A stretch of DNA of 64,000 nucleotides, from assembly GCF_008973465.1 (NCBI RefSeq), contig NZ_WBXN01000004.1:2826001-2890000 (forward strand), in the 5' to 3' direction. The notes beneath the pieces are model-generated. The model was not told where the DNA came from. It did no database searches and saw nothing but the letters and a program-made list of their open reading frames with translations. Both the position numbers and the translations under genes were made by a program. Positions 25,799 through 34,200 of the stretch are shown here, one piece after another (position 1 is the stretch's first letter; the number at the start of each line of letters is the position of its first letter). The DNA comes from Streptomyces sp. SS1-1. Its GTDB lineage: Bacteria > Actinomycetota > Actinomycetes > Streptomycetales > Streptomycetaceae.

Positions 25799-28021
25799 AT
25801 GCCCGAGCTCAGCGTCGTCGTCCACGGTCCGAACACGCAGGACCGGCTGACCGGGCTCCTGGACTCCCTCGCCGGCCACCCGCACGGCGACGTCGAGGTG
25901 GTCGTCGCGGCGGTCGGCGCCTGGGCCCAGGAGACGGCCCGGCGCCACGCCCCGGACCTGCTGGTGCTTCCGCTGCCGGAGGGCACCGGCGACGCGGCGG
26001 CCCGCGCGGCGGGAGCGGCCCGCGCCTCGGGCCGCTGGCTGCACTTCGTGCACGCGTCCGACGGACTGCCCCCGGGCGGCCCGCGACTGGTCGCCGAACG
26101 CCTCGCGGAACTGCCGGACGAGGTCGACGTGTTCCTCTTCGACCACCTCCGCTCCACCTGGGAGACCTCCGGCCTGCCCTCCCCCGACGGCCGCCTGCTC
26201 GCCCGCGCGGGCCGCGCGCCCCGCCTCCTGGACGACATCGCCCGCAGCGCCCTGCGCGTCACCCCGCTGCTCGGCAACCGCGCACTGCGCACCTCGTTCT
26301 GGCGGGCGCACGAGGAGCGGCTCACCGCCGGCGACGAGGCGTTCGCGGCGTACGCGGCCCTGCTGCTCGCCGGCCAGGTCGCCGCCTGCGACCAGGTGGC
26401 CCACCTCCACCACGAACTGCGCCCCGAGAGCCTGCCGCCGGTCGCCCCCGAGGACCGCTACGCCCTCGTCGAGCGGTACACGGCCCTCCTGGACCTCGCG
26501 CGCGAACGCGCCGGCGACCGCACCGGAGCGGCCGCCCAGGTGCCGTACGCCGTGCTGTACGACGTCATGGTCCGCACCTGTCTGCGGACCTTCGCCCGCA
26601 CCGCCCTGCCGGACGCCGTGGCGCGCGAGTTCTTCCGCCGGGCCGCCGACGCGGCCGTGCGGTACCGGCCGCCCGGATACCGCCGTCCCTCCGGGCCAGA
26701 GGGCATGCGCCGGGCCCTGCTGGAGGACGGCGCGTACAGCGGGTACCGGGCGTTCCAGGCCGCCAACCGGGCCCGCCGCACCACCCGCACGGCCGTACGG
26801 ACCACGCGGCGCCGGATCGCGGGCGCGCTCGGCGACCGGCGGTACCGGGCGGCCCTGTCCCGGCCCGTCGATCCGGGGCTCGCCGTGTTCGCCGCGTACT
26901 GGTACCGGGGCGTGGCCTGCAACCCGGCGGCGATCGCGGCCAAGCTGACCGAACTCGCCCCGCAGATCCACCCGGTGTGGGTGGTCACCCCGGAGAACGC
27001 GGCGCTCCTCCCCCCGCACACCGACCATGTGCTCCCCGGCACCCCCCGCTACCGCGAGGTCATGGCGACCGCCAAGTACCTGGTCAACAACGTCAACTTC
27101 CCGAACGCCGTCGTGAAGCGCCCGGACGCCGTCCACCTCCAGACCCACCACGGCACCCCGCTCAAGCGCATGGGCGTGGACCAGATGGACTTCCCGGCCG
27201 CCGCCAAGGGGCTGGACTTCCCCGCCCTGCTGTCCCGGATCGACAAGTGGGACTTCAGCGTCTCCGCGAACAGCCACTCGACCCGGATGTGGGAGCGCGC
27301 GTACCCGTCCCGCTTCGTCTCCCTCGACCACGGCTATCCGCGCAACGACGTGTACTACCGCGCCACGGCCGCCGACATCCGGGCGATCCGTGCCCGTCTG
27401 GGCATCGCCCCGGAGCGCCGCGCGATCCTCTACGCCCCCACCCACCGCGACTACGAGGCCGGCTGGACCCCCCGCCTCGACCTCGCCACCCTCGCCGACC
27501 GGCTGGGCGAGGACACCGTCCTGCTGGTGCGCGGCCACTACTTCTACGACGGCACGCCCTCCCCGCTGACCGCGCTGCGCCGCACCGGCCGGATCATCGA
27601 CGTCTCCTCCTACGACCCGGTCGAGGACCTGGCGCTGGCCGCCGACGCGCTGGTCACGGACTACTCGTCGATCATGTTCGACTACGCCAACCTGGACCGC
27701 CCGATCGTCGTGTACGCCGACGACTGGGAGACGTACCGCTCCACCCGCGGGGTCTACTTCGACCTGATGGCCGAGCCGCCGGGCCAGGTGGCCCGCACCC
27801 AGGCCGAGCTGACCGAGATCCTCGCCACCGAGGCCTGGCAGGACGAGGGCGCCGCCAAGGCACGGGCCGCGTTCCGCCGCCGGTTCTGCGAGTACGACGA
27901 CGGGCACGCCGCCGAACGGGTCGTCCGCCGGGTCTTCCTCGGCGAGAGCGAGGACGCCCTGCCGCCCGTGGTCCCGCCGGAGGACCGCACGCCCGCGCCG
28001 AGCCCCCGGGAGGCCGTATGA
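25799..28021 (+). CDS. Degenerate GT2 / canonical TagF-like fusion protein (paralogue D)
   Basis: A 740-residue fourth member of the fusion family, starting at ATG 25799 with AAGGAG nine bases before it (MPELSVVVHG). The N-terminal GT2-like fold is recognisable only by alignment. The VDD positions are Ala38-Val39, the DSDD site reads HASD at 87-90, and the YED and YRQRR motifs are absent, so glycosyltransferase activity is very unlikely. The TagF domain is fully canonical: HHGTPLK with His451, SANSHST, GYPRND, VRGHYF with His580, and VTDYSS. It is the best candidate in the locus for the polyol-phosphate polymerase, and is encoded next to the exporter. Its stop overlaps the start of the following GT2 gene (ATGA), so they are co-translated. 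Confidence 0.87.
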   Translation: MPELSVVVHGPNTQDRLTGLLDSLAGHPHGDVEVVVAAVGAWAQETARRHAPDLLVLPLPEGTGDAAARAAGAARASGRWLHFVHASDGLPPGGPRLVAERLAELPDEVDVFLFDHLRSTWETSGLPSPDGRLLARAGRAPRLLDDIARSALRVTPLLGNRALRTSFWRAHEERLTAGDEAFAAYAALLLAGQVAACDQVAHLHHELRPESLPPVAPEDRYALVERYTALLDLARERAGDRTGAAAQVPYAVLYDVMVRTCLRTFARTALPDAVAREFFRRAADAAVRYRPPGYRRPSGPEGMRRALLEDGAYSGYRAFQAANRARRTTRTAVRTTRRRIAGALGDRRYRAALSRPVDPGLAVFAAYWYRGVACNPAAIAAKLTELAPQIHPVWVVTPENAALLPPHTDHVLPGTPRYREVMATAKYLVNNVNFPNAVVKRPDAVHLQTHHGTPLKRMGVDQMDFPAAAKGLDFPALLSRIDKWDFSVSANSHSTRMWERAYPSRFVSLDHGYPRNDVYYRATAADIRAIRARLGIAPERRAILYAPTHRDYEAGWTPRLDLATLADRLGEDTVLLVRGHYFYDGTPSPLTALRRTGRIIDVSSYDPVEDLALAADALVTDYSSIMFDYANLDRPIVVYADDWETYRSTRGVYFDLMAEPPGQVARTQAELTEILATEAWQDEGAAKARAAFRRRFCEYDDGHAAERVVRRVFLGESEDALPPVVPPEDRTPAPSPREAV

Positions 28022-29679
28022 CTCCGGACGTCACGGTGACGGTCATCGTCTACAACGACGCCGACCGTCTCCCCCGGGCCGTGGAGTCGGTGCTCCGGCA
28101 GACCCACGGCAACATCGAGATCATCATCAGCGACGACCACTCCACCGACGGGACACCGTTCGTCGCCCGGGAGTTCGCGGCCCGCGACCCCCGCGTCCGG
28201 CATCTGCGGCTGCCGGAGAACAGCGGCGGGTGCAGCGCCCCGCGCAACCGCGCCCTGGACGTCGCGACGGCCCCGTACGCGATGTTCCTCGACAGCGACG
28301 ACGAACTCACCGAGGACGCGGTCGAGCTGCTGCTCGCGGCCCACCGGGAACGGGAGATCGACTTCGCGATGGGCGCGGTCGTCCGGGTCCGCGAGGACAG
28401 CGGCCGCCGCACCCGGTGGATGCCGCACCTGGTCGCCGAGCGGCGCACGGTCCTCGGCATCGAGTCCGAGCCGCGGCTGCTCTTCGAGCACCTGTCGACG
28501 AGCAAGATGTACGCCCGTGCCTTCCTGGACCGGCACGACCTGCGGTTCCCCGAGGGCATCCACTACGAGGACCAGCTGTTCACCACGCAGGCGTACTGCC
28601 TCGCCAAGGAGTTCACGATCATCCCGGAGCCGGTGTACCGCTGGCACATCGCTCCCTTCGCGGCCGCCGACACCGCCTCCATCTCCAACCAGCGCGACCG
28701 GCTCGACAACGTCCGCGACCGGGTCGCCGTCCAGCGGCTCATCGACGACTTCCTCACCGAGAGCGGCCACGGCGGCCTGCGCGAGGACAAGGACTACAAG
28801 TTCCTCAAGCACGACTTCCGGATGTACGCGGGCGACCTGCCCTACCGGGACGACCCCTGGCTGGCCTCGTTCGCCGACCTCATGACCCCCTACCTCGACA
28901 CGCTCTCCCCCGCGGCCTACGCCCGGCTGCCCCGGCCGGAACGCGTGGTGCTCCAGCTGGTGCGCGAGCGGCGCTTCCCCGAGGCCCGGCTGGCCGCGCG
29001 CGGCCTCGGCCACGGGGTGGCGCCCCGGCAGGTCACCCCGGACGCCGACGGACGCGTCTACTGGGGAGACACCGTCCCCTCGGACGACCTGGCCCGCCGC
29101 GAGCTGGACGTCACCGACCTGGAGCTGGACACCCGCCCCTTCCGCGGCGCCCTGTTCCGGCACGAGATCACCGAGCTCACCCGGGGCCCCGGCGCCTCCG
29201 TCGACCTCGCCGTGCGCACCTACGACCCGGGGCTTCGGCTGCCCGTCGGACCGGTCCGGGCGAGCCTCGTCGTCGCCCCGGGCCGGCGCCGCCTCAAGGT
29301 GCCGTTCCGGCTCACCCCGGTGCGCCCCGGCGTCTTCGAGGGCCGGGTCCACCTGGACCTGACGGCGGCACCGATCCCCCGGCACGGCTTCGCGGGCGTC
29401 CGCCACCCCCTGCTCCGTATCGAGCACCAGGGCCTCGCCCACTCCGCCGTCCTGCTGGCCCCCCTGTCCTTCCCCGTCCTCACCACCCGGATCGGGCACC
29501 ACTCCGGCACGGCCCCGCACCGGGTGACCATCGAGCCGGAGAACCGCGGTCCGGGGCGTCTGCAGATCCGCTGGCAGCCGGTCGGCGTGACGGCCCGGCT
29601 GGTGCGCCCGGTGGTACGCCGCCTCGACCGGCCGAGGGTGCGCAGGGCGGCCCGCCTCGTGCGGACCGTGCTGCGGTAG
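28018..29679 (+). CDS. GT2 glycosyltransferase, TarS-like, with C-terminal beta-rich domain (second copy)
   Basis: A 553-residue homologue of the transferase at 20497. The GT-A core carries SDD at 38-40, NSGG plus PRN, LDSDD at 91-95 and the catalytic pair YED at 183-185 (Glu184-Asp185). Residues beyond about 330 form a beta-rich region of about 220 residues, with alternating hydrophobic strands such as VDLAVRTYDPG and LKVPFRLTPV, comparable with the Ig-like C-terminus of TarS. It is translationally coupled to paralogue D through the ATGA overlap, tying a putative decorating enzyme directly to a polymerase. The inferred role is addition of sugar to the exported polymer before flipping. It ends six bases before the stop of the oppositely oriented membrane gene. 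Confidence 0.82.
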   Translation: MTPDVTVTVIVYNDADRLPRAVESVLRQTHGNIEIIISDDHSTDGTPFVAREFAARDPRVRHLRLPENSGGCSAPRNRALDVATAPYAMFLDSDDELTEDAVELLLAAHREREIDFAMGAVVRVREDSGRRTRWMPHLVAERRTVLGIESEPRLLFEHLSTSKMYARAFLDRHDLRFPEGIHYEDQLFTTQAYCLAKEFTIIPEPVYRWHIAPFAAADTASISNQRDRLDNVRDRVAVQRLIDDFLTESGHGGLREDKDYKFLKHDFRMYAGDLPYRDDPWLASFADLMTPYLDTLSPAAYARLPRPERVVLQLVRERRFPEARLAARGLGHGVAPRQVTPDADGRVYWGDTVPSDDLARRELDVTDLELDTRPFRGALFRHEITELTRGPGASVDLAVRTYDPGLRLPVGPVRASLVVAPGRRRLKVPFRLTPVRPGVFEGRVHLDLTAAPIPRHGFAGVRHPLLRIEHQGLAHSAVLLAPLSFPVLTTRIGHHSGTAPHRVTIEPENRGPGRLQIRWQPVGVTARLVRPVVRRLDRPRVRRAARLVRTVLR

Positions 29680-29685
29680 GGACGG

Positions 29686-31170
29686 TCAGCGGGCCGGGGG
29701 CGCCGTCACCTCGTACAGCACCTGCCCGTCCGGGCCGTCGGCCACCCTGCGCAGCCCTTCCCCGGCCGTGCTCCCCCGGTCCACCACCCAGCGCACCCCG
29801 TACGCCCGCACGATCGCGCGCCGCGCCTCCCGCGAGGTGCCCGGCGCGAAGTACGTCCGCACGGCCGCCGCCCGCCGGTCCTCGTCGGGCAGGAAGAAGT
29901 CGGGGTAGCCGGGCGCCACGGTGTACGGGCCGTACGCCGGGATCTGCCGGGCGGGCAGGGTGCGGGCCATGACGACGTCGCCGTACCGCACCCACGGGGT
30001 CAGCCAGTGGTACCCGTTCCACGGCTCCCGGTACTTGTCGGCGACCGCGCCCGGCAGGGCGGTGCGCGGCACGACGTAGCCCACCGTGCCGGCCTGCGTC
30101 CACGCGCCGGCCAGCAGCGCCGCCGTCAGGGCCGCCGCCCAGGCGGTGCGCCGGCGGCCGGGCCGGGCACCGGCGACCGCGAGCGCGGCGGCGAGCTGCG
30201 CCGGGATCACCACGGCGGGCAGGGCCCGGCCCCACGAGTAGTGCCCGCTCAGCCAGCCGGCCGCGACGACCAGCACCCCGAGACCGAAGAACAGCACCAG
30301 CGGATCGCGCCGGTCCCTGCGCCACCTCGGTACGAGCGCCGCCACCCCGAGCAGCACCAGCCAGTACCGGCCGAACAGGTCCCGGTACAGGCCCCGGTGC
30401 ACCGACTCCAGGTCGGCCCCGGCCCCGAACAGCGCGAAGAAGTCGTAGTACGGCCACGCCCACAGGACCAGCGCGCCGACCGCGAGGGCGCCCGCGAGCC
30501 GTGCCGCCATCGCGCGTCCCGGACGCCCGGCGGCCACCGTGGCGAGGGCGCCGAGCGAGGCGACGACCCCGGAGAACTGGTGGCTGAGCAGGATCACCGC
30601 CCACAGCACGCCGAGCCCGAGCCACACCCCCCAGCCGGCCCGCGCCCGCACGGCCCCGGCCAGCCACGCCCACAGATGGAAGGCCAGCCCCAGCGCGAAC
30701 ACGCTCGGATACGACACCGTCAGCGCCAGGGAGTTCAGCCCCAGGAAGCCGCTCCACGCGAACAGGGACGTCCCCCACAGGAAGACCAGGCACAGCAGGG
30801 CGAGCGCGGGGGCCGCCCGGTCGGCGGTCAGCGTCCGCACGTACCGCCAGACGCCGGTGACCAGCAGCGCCAGCCCGGCCAGCGCGCCGATCCGGAGCAC
30901 CACGAAGACGGACAGCCCGGTCACCCGCGCCACACAGCCCAGGACCAGCATCCACGGCGAGTAGTAGGGGCTGGGCGTGTCCGCGTCGACCAGGGGGTTG
31001 CCGGGGTCGGCCAGGCTGTGGCGCAGCCGTTCGACGGTCGCCGCGTGCATGCCGAGGTCCCCGGCCCACGGGAGCCGGACGATCACCAGGAGCAGCAGGA
31101 CGAGGACCAGCGCGCCGGCGGCCCCCGCGACGACCGCCGCCTTCGGCGGCATGGCCCGGATCGTGCTCAC
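29686..31170 (-). CDS. Polytopic membrane protein, GT-C-like glycosyltransferase candidate (paralogue 2)
   Basis: A 494-residue integral membrane protein, homologous to the one at 17660-19246. The shared landmarks are GDLGMHAATVERLR after the first helix, SPYYSPW about 30 residues later, WAWPYYDFFAL in the middle, and GHYSWGR (RYTYGR in the other copy). There are about ten membrane segments and a soluble C-terminal part of about 120 residues. The start is GTG 31170 (MSTIRAMPPK) with no clear ribosome site; ATG 31152 is an alternative. The conserved acidic residue and His in the first outer loop suggest a GT-C fold using a lipid-linked sugar outside the membrane, but this is not proven. It closes the wall locus on the opposite strand. 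Confidence 0.7.
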   Translation of the reverse strand: MSTIRAMPPKAAVVAGAAGALVLVLLLLVIVRLPWAGDLGMHAATVERLRHSLADPGNPLVDADTPSPYYSPWMLVLGCVARVTGLSVFVVLRIGALAGLALLVTGVWRYVRTLTADRAAPALALLCLVFLWGTSLFAWSGFLGLNSLALTVSYPSVFALGLAFHLWAWLAGAVRARAGWGVWLGLGVLWAVILLSHQFSGVVASLGALATVAAGRPGRAMAARLAGALAVGALVLWAWPYYDFFALFGAGADLESVHRGLYRDLFGRYWLVLLGVAALVPRWRRDRRDPLVLFFGLGVLVVAAGWLSGHYSWGRALPAVVIPAQLAAALAVAGARPGRRRTAWAAALTAALLAGAWTQAGTVGYVVPRTALPGAVADKYREPWNGYHWLTPWVRYGDVVMARTLPARQIPAYGPYTVAPGYPDFFLPDEDRRAAAVRTYFAPGTSREARRAIVRAYGVRWVVDRGSTAGEGLRRVADGPDGQVLYEVTAPPAR

Positions 31171-31219
31171 ACGGGCACTGTAATTCCCGTTTCGCCCGCT
31201 GTGCGGGAGGCCGGATGCG

Positions 31220-31254
31220 GGAGCGCCCCGGACCGGTGGGGTCCGGGGCGCTCC
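31220..31254 (-). terminator. Terminator downstream of the glutamate dehydrogenase gene
   Basis: A perfect 15-bp stem (GGAGCGCCCCGGACC and its exact complement) with a 5-base loop, 31 bases beyond the dehydrogenase stop. It is one of the strongest hairpins in the window. Confidence 0.8.
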
Positions 31255-31285
31255 GCCGCGCGTCCGCCTCAGGCGGCCGGGCGGA

Positions 31286-34200
31286 TCAGGTGTGCGACCG
31301 CAGCAGCGTGCGCATGGTGCGCATCGCCACCGAGAGGTTCGCCAGGTCGAAGGAGTCCGAGCCGCGGATCTCCTCCAGCGTGGTGCGGGCCCGGCTCAGG
31401 ATCGCGGCGTTCTTGCGCTCCCAGGCCTCGAAGCGCTGCTCGGGCGTCGCGGTGCCGTCGCCGACCGCCAGGACGTCCGAGGTGAGCGCCGCGTGGGCGG
31501 CGTACAGGTCCTCGCGGATGGAGGCGCGGGCCATGGACTGCCAGCGGTCGGACCGCGGCAGCTCGATGATCCGGTCCATGAGCTGGCTGATGTGCAGCCG
31601 GTCACCGAGGTCGTAGTAGACCTCGGCGACGTCCATCGGGTCCTTGCCCATGCGGTCGGCCACCGAGACGATGTCGAGCGTCGGGAAGGCCGAGGAGAAC
31701 CCGGCGACCCGCTGGGCCAGTTCGACGGGCACCCCGGCGTCGGTCAGCTCGTCGTGGATCTGCTGGTACCAGTCCAGGTCGGCGCCGCGCAGCAGCTTCG
31801 GCAGCTGCGACCAGACCTGCTCCACCCGGTCGGCGAAGAAGTCGATGGTGTCGGCGAGGGCGAGCGGCTGCTGCCGGTTGTTCAGCAGCCAGCGCGTGCC
31901 GCGTTCGACCAGGCGCCGCGAGTGCAGCCGGATCCGGGTCTGGACGGCGGCCTCGACCTTGTTGTCGAGGGCCTCGACCGCGTCCCACACCTCCGCCTGG
32001 CGGAAGATCGCGCGGGCCACGGTCTGCGCCCGGACGATCTCCTCCAGGGAGGCCCCGGTCTCCTCGCGCAGCCGGTGCAGATACGTCGTACCGCCCGTGT
32101 TGACCGTGTCGTTGACCAGGACGGTCGTGGTGATCTCACGGCGCAGCGGGTGGCTGACGAGGTGCTCGGGGAACCGCTCGCGCAGCGCCGTCGGGAAGTA
32201 GGAGTGCAGCAGCGTGCTCAGATACGGGTCGTCCGGCAGCGAGGTGTGCAGCAGCTCCTCGGCGACCGTGATCTTCGTGTACGCCATCAGCACGGCCGTC
32301 TCGGGGCCGGTCAGGCCGTGGTCGTGGCTCAGGCGTTCGCGGATCTGCCGGTCCGTGGGCAGGAACTCCAGCGCACGGTCCAGGTGCCCCTCCCTGACCA
32401 GGTGCTTCATGAAGCGCTGCTGGGCGTGGAGCATGTCCTTGGACTGGGCGAGGGCGTTGGCGATCGCCGTGTTCTGCGCGTAGTTGTTGCGCAGGACCAG
32501 GCGGCCGACCTCGTCCGTCATCTCGGCGAGCAGCTTGTTGCGCTGCTTGACCGTCATGTCGCCGTCGGCGACCAGGCCGTTGAGCAGGATCTTGATGTTC
32601 ACCTCGTGGTCGGAGGTGTCCACGCCCGCGCTGTTGTCGATGGCGTCGGTGTTGATCCGGCCGCCCTGGCGCGCGAACTCGATGCGGCCGAGCTGGGTCA
32701 GGCCCAGGTTGCCGCCCTCGCCGACGACCTTGACGCGCAGGTCGGCGCCGTCGACGCGGATGGCGTCGTTGGCCTTGTCGCCGACGTCGGCGTTCGACTC
32801 GGTGCTGGCCTTGACGTAGGTGCCGATGCCGCCGTTCCACAGCAGGTCCACCGGGGCCTGGAGGATGGCCTTCATCAGCTCGGCCGGGGTCATCTTGGAG
32901 ACCTTGCCCTCGATGCCCAGGGCCTCGCGGATGTGCGCGTTGACGCTGATGGCCTTGGCGCTGCGCGGGAAGACGCCGCCACCGGCCGACAGCAGCGAGG
33001 TGTCGTAGTCCTCCCAGCTGGAGCGCGGCAGCTCGAACAGGCGCCGGCGCTCGGCGTAGGAGGTCGCCGCGTCCGGGTTCGGGTCGATGAAGATGTGCCG
33101 GTGGTCGAAGGCGGCGACCAGCCGGATGTGCTCGCTGAGCAGCATGCCGTTACCGAACACGTCACCGGACATGTCGCCGATGCCGACGACCGTGAAGTCC
33201 TCGCTCTGCGTGTCGACGCCGAGCTCGCGGAAGTGCCGCTTGACGGACTCCCAGGCGCCGCGGGCGGTGATGCCCATGCCCTTGTGGTCGTAGCCGGCCG
33301 AGCCGCCGGAGGCGAACGCGTCCCCGAGCCAGAAGTCGTAGGACTCGGCGACCTCGTTGGCGATGTCGGAGAACTTCGCGGTGCCCTTGTCGGCGGCGAC
33401 GACGAGGTAGGTGTCGTCCCCGTCGTGGCGGACGACGTCCGCCGGGGGCACGACCTCGCCGGCCACCATGTTGTCGGTGATGTCGAGCAGCGCCGAGATG
33501 AACGTGCGGTAGCTGGCGATGCCCTCCGCCATCCAGGCGTCCCGGTCCACGGCCGGGTCGGGCAGCTGCTTGGCGACGAAGCCGCCCTTGGCGCCGACCG
33601 GCACGATCACGGTGTTCTTGACCATCTGCGCCTTGACCAGGCCGAGGATCTCCGTGCGGAAGTCCTCACGGCGGTCGGACCAGCGCAGACCGCCGCGCGC
33701 GACCTTGCCGAAGCGCAGGTGCACGCCCTCGACGCGCGGCGAGTACACCCAGATCTCGTACGCCGGGCGGGGTGCCGGGAGGTCCGGGATGGCCTGCGGG
33801 TCGAACTTCATGGAGACGTAGTCGTGCGGCTCGCCCGCGGCCGCCGCCTGGAAGAAGTTGGTGCGCAGGGTCGCCTTGATGACGGTGAGGAAGGACCGCA
33901 GGATCCGGTCCTCGTCGAGGCTCGCCACCTGGTCCAGGGCCGCGTCCAGCTCCTCGAGCAGCGCGTCCACGATCTCGCGGCCCGCGCGCTGGCGGTCCGG
34001 CGACAGCCGCGCCTCGAACAGGGAGACGAGGAGGCGGGTGGTGTGGACGTTGTGGCGGAGGGTGTCCTCCATGTAGTCCTGCGAGAAGGTCGACCCGGCC
34101 TGCCGCAGGTACTTGGCGTACGCCCGCAGCACCATCGCCTGCCGCCAGGTCAGCCCGGCGCTCAGCACGAGGGCGTTGAAGCCGTCGTTCTCGGCCTTGC

